7,442 nucleotides of DNA from Porticoccaceae bacterium (GTDB lineage: Bacteria; Pseudomonadota; Gammaproteobacteria; Pseudomonadales; Porticoccaceae): assembly GCA_030741175.1 (NCBI GenBank), contig JASLVT010000055.1, forward strand, positions 1-7,442, in the 5' to 3' direction. The notes beneath the pieces are model-generated. The model saw only the letters and a list, made by a program, of their open reading frames with translations. It was not told the origin of the DNA and did not search any database. This document shows, in pieces, positions 1-6,586 of this stretch. The first letter of the stretch is position 1. The number at the start of each line of letters is the position of its first letter. Both the position numbers and the translations under genes were made by a program.

Positions 1-43
1 CAACAAACTTGTACAGCGCACAGGTGACATACTGAGCGGGCAT
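1..43 (-). CDS. trhO: TrhO tRNA uridine(34) hydroxylase, N-terminus only (runs off the left edge)
   Basis: Only the first 14 codons are in the window, read on the minus strand from an ATG at 43-41: MPAQYVTCALYKFV. The ALYKFV core after a short hydrophobic strand is the characteristic start of TrhO (formerly YceA/UPF0176), a rhodanese-domain enzyme that makes 5-hydroxyuridine at position 34 of tRNAs in the cytoplasm. The start is supported by an AGGA ribosome binding site (complement of 50-53), six bases before the ATG. The gene is divergent from the oxygenase operon across a 273-bp spacer. The catalytic rhodanese Cys lies outside the window, so activity cannot be judged. The call rests on a short match recognised from memory; a different protein starting with an ALYKFV strand is the alternative. 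Confidence 0.72.
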   Translation of the reverse strand, partial: MPAQYVTCALYKFV

Positions 44-316
44 ATTAAATCCTACTAATTGTTCTGCTAACCAAATCGTAAATTTGGCGCGATTTAAAAG
101 CCGGTATTGTAACAAAAGCTAGCTAATTTGGGCTAAAAAGCTGATTAACAGAACTATCTTAAACCCATTCTCAGGTACCGCGTCCGTCCCGCTAATCTAT
201 CAGCGACATTTTTTTGCATAAAAATACCAAGACAAACAACAGTTATTCTGACGGCTTATATTCTGTGCTAACTTCGTCTCGTTACAATATTAACTCTATC
301 GCAAGAGGGCTTGCTA
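44..316. other. Divergent intergenic region between trhO and the oxygenase operon
   Basis: No gene is supportable in these 273 bp. The stretch should hold the promoters of both neighbours. A possible -10 for the rightward operon is TACAAT at 283-288, with only a poor -35 (TTCTGT, 261-266, 16-bp spacer). Reading leftward, TACAAT also occurs (complement of 107-112) at a suitable distance from trhO, again without a good -35. A T-run at 209-215 and an inverted repeat at 71-87 are the other visible elements. An open frame from 214 to 399 runs into the oxygenase gene in another frame, has no ribosome binding site, and is not a gene. Confidence 0.5.
71..87. repeat. Inverted repeat in the trhO leader region
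   Basis: CCAAAT (71-76) and ATTTGG (82-87) are perfect inverted halves around a 5-base centre. The overlapping AAATCG (73-78) can instead pair with CGATTT (90-95), so two alternative foldings compete. It lies 28 bases upstream of the trhO start codon on the minus strand, so it could be a leader hairpin or an operator. AT-rich sequence makes chance occurrence quite possible. Confidence 0.3.
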
Positions 317-1429
317 ATGACTCGAGAGCGCTACTCTGCCACCTGCCGTTTGACTCAGGACTCAGTTGTTATTTGTGTAGCGCAAGACCGAGAATATGAT
401 TTGCCCAATCTATGGTTGCGAGACAATTGTTGCTGCGATGAATGTCGTGTCACCGAAACACAGGAAAAACGTTTTGTACTGAGCTCGGTAGCCGCAGATT
501 TGGCACCTCAAGAAGTGAAAATTCATGAGGATCGATTGTCCATTTTATGGCCAGATAGCCATCGAAGTGAGTTTTTGCTCGATGATATTTTTGCATTGCT
601 GGCGCCACCGACAGAGTATTATCAGTCTTGGTCGGCTAACTTTGTTCCCCGATCTTTTCGTTGGCACTCTTTTCTAACTCATCAAGCGACCACAATAACG
701 GCAATAGAATGTTTTTTGCAGCATGGTGCTATTGTATTGAGTGAGGCGCCCACTGAGCCGGAGTCCCTAGAGCATCTAGCGCCAGTGTTAGGCCCTATTC
801 GCGAGTTGTTATTTGATCGTATTCACAATGTCTCAGTGACAGGCCATGTCTACAATATCGCCCATACCTCATTGGGTTTGCCGCCCCATAACGATTTTGC
901 TAGCTATAGTTCCCAACCCTCAGTGCAAGCCTTACATATGTTGCAAAATGATACTCCAGGTGGAGAGTCGATTATTGTTGATAGTTGGGCTATCGTGGAA
1001 CAATTAAGACATGAGCATCCACAGCATTTTGCTATTCTCTGTGAGTTTCCAGTGCCATTTAGAGAATTCGATGATGATAACGAAACCTATGCAGTGGAGC
1101 CGATGATACGTTGTGATAGCGCAGGTAATATTGTTAGCGTGCGCTTCTCCAATCAGTTGATGCAGATGATGAACCCAATACAGGAGGGGATTAAAGCCTT
1201 TTACGCGGCCTATCATGCACTCTGTGTCGCTATCATGGATAGAGAGTCAACTGCTAGATCTACCTTTAGATTAAATGGCGGTGAAGTATTGTTGGTTGCC
1301 GCTCATCGTGTGCTTCATGCGCGAGAGTCATTTCAGCCGCTGGGCATGCGTCATTTGCAGGATGCCTATTTTGAATTAGATAATGTAGTTAATAAGCTAC
1401 GACAGCTTGAGATGAGGGCAGGGCAATAA
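317..1429 (+). CDS. Gamma-butyrobetaine hydroxylase-like Fe(II)/2-oxoglutarate dioxygenase (TmpA-like), substrate unassigned
   Basis: This 370-residue protein has the two-domain layout of gamma-butyrobetaine hydroxylase (human BBOX1 is 387). An N-terminal zinc-binding domain (about 10-95) carries WLRDNCCCDEC, giving Cys38, Cys40, Cys43 and His82 as Zn ligands. A C-terminal TauD/TfdA jelly-roll follows, with the facial triad His191-x-Asp193 and His334 (RVLHAR) and a probable 2OG-binding Arg345 (RHLQDAY). It is expected to hydroxylate a small substrate using O2 and 2-oxoglutarate in the cytoplasm. The ATG at 317 is preferred over a TTG at 311 because AAGAGGG (303-309) sits 7 bases before it and it brings the Zn ligands into the same numbering as BBOX1. 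The HD-protein gene starts 1 nt after the stop, as tmpB follows tmpA. Against memory of BBOX1, the trimethylammonium-cage residues Tyr177, Trp181 and Tyr194 become Phe166, His170 and His183 while Tyr366 is kept (Tyr351), so the substrate is probably not a plain betaine. Family is certain; substrate is open. Confidence 0.87.
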   Translation: MTRERYSATCRLTQDSVVICVAQDREYDLPNLWLRDNCCCDECRVTETQEKRFVLSSVAADLAPQEVKIHEDRLSILWPDSHRSEFLLDDIFALLAPPTEYYQSWSANFVPRSFRWHSFLTHQATTITAIECFLQHGAIVLSEAPTEPESLEHLAPVLGPIRELLFDRIHNVSVTGHVYNIAHTSLGLPPHNDFASYSSQPSVQALHMLQNDTPGGESIIVDSWAIVEQLRHEHPQHFAILCEFPVPFREFDDDNETYAVEPMIRCDSAGNIVSVRFSNQLMQMMNPIQEGIKAFYAAYHALCVAIMDRESTARSTFRLNGGEVLLVAAHRVLHARESFQPLGMRHLQDAYFELDNVVNKLRQLEMRAGQ

Positions 1430-1430
1430 T

Positions 1431-1988
1431 ATGTCAGATAAGGTCAGTTTTACCGCCATGGAACATGCCACTCGCAAAGATTATGACCTGGTGTTTGAGC
1501 ATGATCTGGAGAATATACAAGGCCAAGCCGCCAGAGTTATCGACTGGCTGAAGATGATGGATGGAGATTCACCTTATCAAATAAGTCGTTTGGACCACTG
1601 CCTGCAAACTGCGACCAGAGCTCAGCGAGACGGCGCCGATGACGAAACCATCGTATGTGCCTTGCTGCATGATATTGGCGATGTGATAGCGCCGGCAAAT
1701 CATTCACAAGCGGCGGCGGCGTTACTGCGGCCCTATGTCAGTGATAAAAATTACTGGATTGTCCTCAATCACGGACTTTTTCAAGGCTATTATTGGATGC
1801 ACTATTACGATCAAGATCGCCATGCTAGGGATGAATTTAAAGACCATCCCTATTATCAAGCCTGTGTTGATTTTTGCGCAAACTGGGATCAACCTTCATT
1901 TGATCCGAACTATGATACGTTGCCCTTAGCGCACTTTATTCCACTCATTGAGATTCTTTTTACCCGTACGCCGAAAACATCCGTATAA
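1431..1988 (+). CDS. HD-domain protein, probable mixed-valent diiron oxygenase (TmpB/PhnZ-like)
   Basis: This 185-residue single-domain HD protein has its metal ligands in order: His56 (RLDHCLQ), His80-Asp81 (LLHDIGD), His91 (ANHSQ), His114 (LNHG) and Asp153 (NWDQ). The H..HD..H..H..D set with two inner histidines is what PhnZ, TmpB and myo-inositol oxygenase use to hold two irons; the His-to-HD spacing of 24 equals that of PhnZ. It follows the 2OG oxygenase gene by 1 nt, and its AGGG ribosome binding site (1420-1423) lies inside the end of that gene, indicating translational coupling. The likely role, by analogy with TmpB, is oxidative cleavage of the hydroxylated product of the upstream enzyme. 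In an ungapped alignment anchored on the first His, PhnZ's gating Tyr24 and Glu27 become Asp46 and Tyr49, so substrate recognition should differ. A plain HD phosphohydrolase cannot be excluded, but is less likely given the partner and ligand set. Confidence 0.82.
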   Translation: MSDKVSFTAMEHATRKDYDLVFEHDLENIQGQAARVIDWLKMMDGDSPYQISRLDHCLQTATRAQRDGADDETIVCALLHDIGDVIAPANHSQAAAALLRPYVSDKNYWIVLNHGLFQGYYWMHYYDQDRHARDEFKDHPYYQACVDFCANWDQPSFDPNYDTLPLAHFIPLIEILFTRTPKTSV

Positions 1989-2003
1989 AACGGTAGGATA
2001 GTC

Positions 2004-2031
2004 TTGCATCTCGCTGTATGCGGGGCATAAT
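2004..2031 (+). promoter_or_regulatory. Candidate sigma70 promoter for the YebC-like/ABC exporter operon
   Basis: TTGCAT (2004-2009) and CATAAT (2026-2031) are separated by 16 bp, each a good match to the -35 and -10 consensus. Transcription would start near 2038, giving a leader of about 34 nt before the ATG at 2072. The -10 lies in the loop of a G/C-rich hairpin (2020-2037). The position in the 83-bp gap between two operons supports the call; it is a visual match only. Confidence 0.42.
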
Positions 2032-2037
2032 CCCTGC
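2020..2037 (+). terminator. Weak hairpin after the HD gene, doubtful terminator
   Basis: GCGGGG (2020-2025) pairs with CCCTGC (2032-2037), six pairs including one G-U, around a six-base loop. What follows (CTTAAATTATCT) is AT-rich but not a U-run, so termination of the oxygenase operon here would be inefficient. The hairpin overlaps the candidate -10 of the next operon, so an operator or chance is equally possible. Confidence 0.22.
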
Positions 2038-2071
2038 CTTAAATTATCTAACAACTATTTAGTAGGTCGCT

Positions 2072-2776
2072 ATGGGTGCTCAGTGGAAAGCTAAACACAA
2101 AGAGGTCGCTGCAAATCTCAAAGGTCGTGTGTTTGGCAAAATGACCAAGGAAATCATGGTTGCGGCGCGCAATGGCGCTGATCCGGATACTAATTCTCGT
2201 TTGCGTTTGGCTGTTGAGCAGGCTAAAAAAGCCTCCATGCCTAAAGACACATTAGAGCGGGCTATTAAAAAAGGCGCTGGACTACTCGATGGCGCGGTGC
2301 ATTACGAGAAGCTGACTTATGAGGGGTTTACTCCACACAATGTTCCATTGATCGTTGAATGCTTGACCGATAACGTCAATCGCACTGTGTCAGAAATTCG
2401 TGTGCTATTTCGTGCAGGTCAACTTGGCGGTGAGGGTTCTGTGACTTGGGATTTTGATCATGTGGGGCTTATCGAAGCGCGCGCGGAAAATAGTGAAGCC
2501 GATAGGGATGAGGCTGCTATAGAAGCAGGAGCTCAAGATGTCGAACCCGCTGACGAAGATGGTTTGACATTGTTTATTACGGATACCACTGATTTGGATG
2601 CCGTGTGTCGAGCATTGCCCAATTATGGTTTTGCGGTGGAGACCGCGAAAATAGGCTACAGAGCGAAAAATCCTCAATCACTCGATACCGAACAGTTGCA
2701 TGAGGTTGAAGCGTTTCTCGCAACAATTCATGAACATGATGATGTTCAAGAAGTCTATGTGGCGCTAGAGGGTTAA
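2072..2776 (+). CDS. YebC/PmpR/TACO1-family protein (paralogue of the MGAQWKAK type)
   Basis: The 234-residue product is close to the usual family length of 235-250. The N-terminal helical domain (about 1-75) shows [11 protein letters not shown], the GADPDTN-RLR segment (35-45) and [13 protein letters not shown] (56-68). The middle and C-terminal domains carry YEGF (83-86), TDNVNRT (99-105), GSVTWDFD (122-129) and an acidic C-terminus ending DDVQEVYV. Members have been described as DNA-binding regulators (PmpR) and, more recently, as ribosome-associated factors that relieve stalling at proline-rich stretches (TACO1 in mitochondria). I cannot tell from sequence which applies. The opening MGAQWKAK rather than the canonical MAGHSKW suggests the second copy (YeeN-like class) rather than the ruvC-linked YebC; the genomic setting, next to an ABC exporter, also fits a paralogue. 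The start is supported by a modest AGG (2064-2066). The exporter gene begins 2 nt after its stop. Confidence 0.9.
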   Translation: MGAQWKAKHKEVAANLKGRVFGKMTKEIMVAARNGADPDTNSRLRLAVEQAKKASMPKDTLERAIKKGAGLLDGAVHYEKLTYEGFTPHNVPLIVECLTDNVNRTVSEIRVLFRAGQLGGEGSVTWDFDHVGLIEARAENSEADRDEAAIEAGAQDVEPADEDGLTLFITDTTDLDAVCRALPNYGFAVETAKIGYRAKNPQSLDTEQLHEVEAFLATIHEHDDVQEVYVALEG

Positions 2777-2778
2777 GT

Positions 2779-4563
2779 ATGTCTGAGCCCAGTATTTCTC
2801 CCAGTGCTGACGCAGTGGGTAAACTGCCAGTCTTGAAAGTATTAATTCAATTCTTGCAACCCTACCGAACCCAAATCGCAATTTTTTTATTCGCCCTGGT
2901 ATGTACTGCCGCAGTTACCCTGTCGATAGGTCAGGGCCTACGGTTGGTGATTGATCAGGGCTTTGCTCAACAGTCACAGCAGCATCTCAATACCGCAATT
3001 TTATTTATAGTGGGTGCTTCTATGCTTATGGCCATCGGCACCTATGTCCGTTTCTATTTGATTTCTTGGCTTGGTGAGCGTGTCAGTGCCGATATCCGCA
3101 CCGCTGTGTTTAATCATATAGTGGGATTACACCCGGCGTTTTTTGAGACTAACCGCAGTGGCGATATTATGTCGCGGCTCACCTCTGATACTACATTATT
3201 GCAATCGATTATCGGTTCATCGGTCTCTATAGCACTGCGCAGTGCGATTAGTTTTAGTGGTGCATTGATTATGCTGCTTATCACTAACCTAAAACTCTCG
3301 CTAATCATTTTATTTGCGGTGCCTGTGGTGTTAATGCCAGTACTTATTTTTGGTCGTAAAGTGCGTGCACTGTCGCGTAAGAGTCAGGATTCTGTCGCTG
3401 ATGTAGGCACCTATGCTGGGGAGGTAATACAGCATATTAAAACTGTTCAGAGCTTTACTCAGGAGCCTCAGGAAAAGCTCGCCTTTGCTCAGGAGGTAGA
3501 GCGTGCCTTTGTCATTGCCAAGCGCAGGATTAGTCAGCGTGCGGTGCTTATGGCGGTGGTTATTTTGCTAGTGTTTGGGGCACTGTCGATCATGCTTTGG
3601 GTCGGCGGTTCAGATGTGATTAGTGGCACTATGAGTGGTGGCGATTTGGGTGCGTTTATTTTCTATGCCGTACTAATGGCCACCGGTGTGGCATCGTTAT
3701 CCGAGGTGTATGGTGAATTGCAACGTGCTGCAGGTGCCACCGAACGGCTTATGGAGTTACTCCAGGCTGATAACAAAATTTTAGTGGCCGAGGATGCTAT
3801 TGACGAAGCGACAAATCTACCCGCGGCCCTATCCTTAAATGATGTGACATTTTGCTATTCCTCACGGCCTGATCAACCTGCATTGAAAAACTTTTCTCTA
3901 ACCATAGAGCAGGGAAAAATAATTGCTTTGGTTGGCCCCTCTGGTGCAGGTAAATCGACTCTCTTCGATTTAATACAGCGGTTTTATGATCCTCAATCCG
4001 GCGCGGTGCTTTTCGGCCACTGTGATATTCGGCAGTTGCAACCCAGTGATTTACGGCAACAGATTGCGGTGGTGCAACAGCAACCGACCTTAGTCACCGG
4101 TGATGTTATGTACAATATCCGTTACGGCAAGCCGGAGGCTACTGATGATGAGGTAGTGGCTGCAGCAACTGCGGCTCATGCAGATGAATTTATTCGGCGC
4201 TTGCCAGAAGGCTATCAAAGCGATCTCGGTGAGCAAGGCGTGCGTCTATCTGGTGGTCAACGGCAGCGCATTGCCATCGCCAGAGCGCTGCTCAAAAACC
4301 CACGTATATTGCTCTTGGATGAGGCGACCAGCGCATTGGATGCAGAGAGTGAATACAAAGTGCAACTGGCATTGGATAAGTTGATGAAAGGGCGCACCAC
4401 GATCATTATCGCTCATCGTCTTGCTACCATATTGCACGCCGATCAAATTGTAGTCATGGATGCTGGTGAGAGAGTTGCTATGGGTAGTCATCAGGATTTG
4501 CTGAGCTCCAATGAACTCTATGCCCGTCTGGCGAGTTTGCAATTTTCCTCTGATAGTAAATAA
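2779..4563 (+). CDS. MsbA-related ABC exporter, fused permease and ATPase
   Basis: This is a 594-residue half-transporter with the type IV exporter layout: six membrane helices (about 31-330) with a long cytoplasmic intracellular-loop region (FFETNRSGDIMSRL, 121-134), then a nucleotide-binding domain (about 350-590). All ATPase motifs are intact: A-loop Tyr360, Walker A GPSGAGKST (386-394), Q-loop Gln433, signature LSGGQ (490-494), Walker B ILLLDE (510-515) with catalytic Glu515, D-loop SALD (518-521) and switch His546. It should act as a homodimer in the inner membrane, exporting a lipid or hydrophobic compound. It most resembles the MsbA-related subfamily common in proteobacteria, not MsbA itself, and its cargo is unknown. 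A GAGGG ribosome binding site (2768-2772) lies inside the end of the YebC-like gene, so translation is probably coupled. No neighbouring glycosyl- or acyltransferase is present to hint at a lipid A role. Confidence 0.93.
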   Translation: MSEPSISPSADAVGKLPVLKVLIQFLQPYRTQIAIFLFALVCTAAVTLSIGQGLRLVIDQGFAQQSQQHLNTAILFIVGASMLMAIGTYVRFYLISWLGERVSADIRTAVFNHIVGLHPAFFETNRSGDIMSRLTSDTTLLQSIIGSSVSIALRSAISFSGALIMLLITNLKLSLIILFAVPVVLMPVLIFGRKVRALSRKSQDSVADVGTYAGEVIQHIKTVQSFTQEPQEKLAFAQEVERAFVIAKRRISQRAVLMAVVILLVFGALSIMLWVGGSDVISGTMSGGDLGAFIFYAVLMATGVASLSEVYGELQRAAGATERLMELLQADNKILVAEDAIDEATNLPAALSLNDVTFCYSSRPDQPALKNFSLTIEQGKIIALVGPSGAGKSTLFDLIQRFYDPQSGAVLFGHCDIRQLQPSDLRQQIAVVQQQPTLVTGDVMYNIRYGKPEATDDEVVAAATAAHADEFIRRLPEGYQSDLGEQGVRLSGGQRQRIAIARALLKNPRILLLDEATSALDAESEYKVQLALDKLMKGRTTIIIAHRLATILHADQIVVMDAGERVAMGSHQDLLSSNELYARLASLQFSSDSK

Positions 4564-4703
4564 CAAACTCAATTGGTTTTTGTAGCCTATTATTTGCCTA
4601 TAAATTACCGATATTAAAGTGATCAAATCGGCCATATTATTCGTAGTACGGAGTAATAAAGATAAAGCCAAGGGTATGGCGACAATAATAAAGGGGACCT
4701 TTT
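4564..4703 (+). promoter_or_regulatory. Leader and probable promoter region of the esterase gene
   Basis: The 140-bp AT-rich gap between the exporter and the esterase contains no gene and no convincing terminator. A poor-to-moderate promoter candidate is TTTGCC (4593-4598), 16 bp, TAAAGT (4615-4620). Nested inverted repeats lie downstream: GCCATA (4631-4636) with TATGGC (4675-4680), inside it TTATT (4637-4641) with AATAA (4655-4659), and CGTAGTACG (4642-4650). The ribosome binding site AGGGGA (4692-4697) is strong and sits 6 bases before the ATG. Confidence 0.35.
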
Positions 4704-6524
4704 ATGAAAGTATTCTCTGTTCTCATCAGCATAGCTATCATCAGTCTCGCACTCAGCTCATGTAGTCAATTACGGTCTCCTGAGTCCGGCCTTGTGCGCT
4801 CCCCGGATTATCTCATTCGCACCCAGTCTGGTGTGACGCAGGGCGAGTCAATTGATGGTAGCTCGGTGGTCTCCTGGTTCGATATTCCGTTTGCTCAACC
4901 CCCTGTCGGTGATTTACGTTGGAGAGCGCCTCGGCCATTAGTCAGCCCTGAGCAGAAATTACTTCAGCTAGCAGACACTGCTTGTGTGCAAAAGGCCAGT
5001 CGATTTGCCGGAGTCGATGGTGAAGGTATTGTTGGTAGTGAGGATTGTTTATATCTCGACATTAAAGCGCCGGCAGATTTTGCTCAAAAACAATACCCAG
5101 TAATGTTTTGGATCCACGGCGGTGGTAATACCTCTGGCTTAAAAGATTATTACGATTTTAGCCAATTGGTGTTCGATAAAGACGTGGTGGTGGTCACGAC
5201 CAATTATCGACTGGGTGCTTTGGGATGGTTTACCCATCCAGCAATACAGGGTCTGCAAGATGGTTTGGATAAAGCAGCTAATTTCGGCACATTAGATATT
5301 ATTCAGGCACTAAAATGGGTGCAAAACAATATTGCGCAGTTTGGTGGCGATGCAGGCAATGTAACGATATTTGGCGAGTCTGCCGGTGGTCATAATGTGC
5401 TGACATTGCTGGCGTCTCCTCTAGCGGATGGCTTGTTTCATAAAGCCATTTCTCAATCTGGCTATACCTTGGCTACTACAACCGAAGAGGCTTATAACGA
5501 GCAGGGTGCTTATCAATTGATCGAGCGCGGCAGTTGGCAAATCACCAATCAGCTATTAGATAGAAAGCAGTCAGAGTACAGTCAAACAGAACTGCGCAGG
5601 TTGCTGAAAGCGACGGAAGGTACAGAGTTTATTAACTTGTATTATGATCAAGAGGAGCGTTTCGACAGTATTCCGCTAGCAACTATTGACGGTATTGTCA
5701 TTCCCGCCGAAGGGATTGTTGGTGCTCTGGGGAATCCGGACTACGCGAAAAATATTCCTGTGATTGCAGGTGCCACTAAGGATGAAGTGTCGCTATGGTT
5801 GGCATTGCACCGCTATTTTATAGAAAGTAAATATGTGTTTTCTAAACTGTTGCCGCCCAAAATCACGCAAAAGAATCAACCTCTTTACGACTTGTGGGTG
5901 CGTGTACGATCTCATGCTTGGAAGCTAAAAGGTGCTGACTATCCGTTAGCGGCAATGGAGTCTGCGGGTTATCGGGACCTATATGCTTATCAGTTTGACT
6001 GGGATCATCAGAAGAGCTCGTTTTTTATTGATTTTCCAACATTTTTCGGTGCTGCTCATGGCACGGATATAGCTTTTGTCACTGGGAATTTTATCTATGG
6101 ACCAATTAGTAACTATATCTATCCGGAGGGTCAGGCACGTGATGAAATGGAGTCTAGCATGATGTCCGCGTGGAGTAATTTTGCTAAGAGTGGAATCCCA
6201 GATACAGAAACTTCAGTTCAGTGGCAGCGCTTCAGTCGTGGTACGCCAGCCTATTTGCATTTAGATAAAAACGATTTGCTGCGTATGGATCAAGAGACAG
6301 AATCTATTGGGTCGCTGTTATCGAAGGTGGTAAGTAGTCCAGTGTTAACAGATTATCAACGTTGTTATATCGCATGGGAAACCTTTAATAATGTTGCCAG
6401 ATCAGATCCGGCAGAGTTCACAAGATGGAACAATGGATTATGCCGTGCAGTAGATATGCGTGCTGAACAAAGAGCATTGGCAGACAAGTTAACCGAGCAA
6501 TATGGATCTGTTTATTTGGAGTAA
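4704..6524 (+). CDS. Lipoprotein type-B carboxylesterase (alpha/beta hydrolase)
   Basis: This 606-residue protein opens with a lipoprotein signal (MKV, hydrophobic 4-17, lipobox LSSC) and lipidated Cys20. Ser and Gln at +2/+3, with no Asp at +2, suggest sorting to the outer membrane. The mature part is a carboxylesterase/cholinesterase-like alpha/beta hydrolase: oxyanion hole HGGGN (138-142), nucleophile elbow GESAG with Ser226, acid Glu361 (ATKDE) and His452 (AAHGTDI). This is the Ser-Glu-His triad typical of type B enzymes. Cys94 and Cys115 (SEDCLYL) match the conserved first disulfide; Cys554 and Cys580 in the C-terminal 60 residues may form another. It probably hydrolyses carboxylic esters outside the cytoplasm; substrate unknown. 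It is longer than typical bacterial p-nitrobenzyl esterases (around 490-550), through the signal/linker and a C-terminal tail of roughly 60 residues. The 140-bp gap upstream and 121-bp gap downstream suggest its own transcript. Confidence 0.92.
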   Translation: MKVFSVLISIAIISLALSSCSQLRSPESGLVRSPDYLIRTQSGVTQGESIDGSSVVSWFDIPFAQPPVGDLRWRAPRPLVSPEQKLLQLADTACVQKASRFAGVDGEGIVGSEDCLYLDIKAPADFAQKQYPVMFWIHGGGNTSGLKDYYDFSQLVFDKDVVVVTTNYRLGALGWFTHPAIQGLQDGLDKAANFGTLDIIQALKWVQNNIAQFGGDAGNVTIFGESAGGHNVLTLLASPLADGLFHKAISQSGYTLATTTEEAYNEQGAYQLIERGSWQITNQLLDRKQSEYSQTELRRLLKATEGTEFINLYYDQEERFDSIPLATIDGIVIPAEGIVGALGNPDYAKNIPVIAGATKDEVSLWLALHRYFIESKYVFSKLLPPKITQKNQPLYDLWVRVRSHAWKLKGADYPLAAMESAGYRDLYAYQFDWDHQKSSFFIDFPTFFGAAHGTDIAFVTGNFIYGPISNYIYPEGQARDEMESSMMSAWSNFAKSGIPDTETSVQWQRFSRGTPAYLHLDKNDLLRMDQETESIGSLLSKVVSSPVLTDYQRCYIAWETFNNVARSDPAEFTRWNNGLCRAVDMRAEQRALADKLTEQYGSVYLE

Positions 6525-6549
6525 TTGTTATCGGTTTTCAATCAATGGC

Positions 6550-6586
6550 TTGGGCATAGGATCTAATGACTGAGCCCAATCTTTTC
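6550..6586 (+). terminator. Possible weak terminator after the esterase gene
   Basis: TTGGGC (6550-6555) and GCCCAA (6574-6579) form a six-pair stem around an 18-base loop, followed by TCTTTTC (6580-6586). The stem is short and the loop long, so efficiency would be low. GGCATAG (6553-6559) could instead pair with CTATGCC (6601-6607), which would break the terminator-like stem. The rest of the 121-bp gap (6525-6645) shows only a poor promoter candidate, TTGCTC (6596-6601), 16 bp, CATAGT (6618-6623). Confidence 0.3.

Noticed and set aside
190..215. CGCT/AGCG hairpin followed by a T-run, like a terminator upstream of the oxygenase operon
   Set aside because: The stem has only four pairs, and there is no upstream plus-strand gene in the window for it to terminate.
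214..399. 61-codon open frame overlapping the start of the 2OG oxygenase gene
   Set aside because: It begins at a TTG with no ribosome binding site, has no recognisable domain and shares sequence with a clear gene in another frame.
317..1988. Naming the pair phnY/phnZ or tmpA/tmpB outright
   Set aside because: PhnY belongs to a different 2OG subfamily (phytanoyl-CoA hydroxylase-like), and the specificity residues of both proteins here differ from the characterised enzymes, so a gene symbol would claim a substrate that the sequence does not support.
4564..4585. AAAC/GTTT hairpin followed by T-run just after the exporter stop codon
   Set aside because: The stem is only four or five A/T-rich pairs and would not be stable enough to call a terminator.
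4246..4671. 141-codon minus-strand open frame across the end of the exporter gene
   Set aside because: It lies antisense to the conserved signature/Walker B region of the ABC ATPase and is a shadow of that coding sequence.
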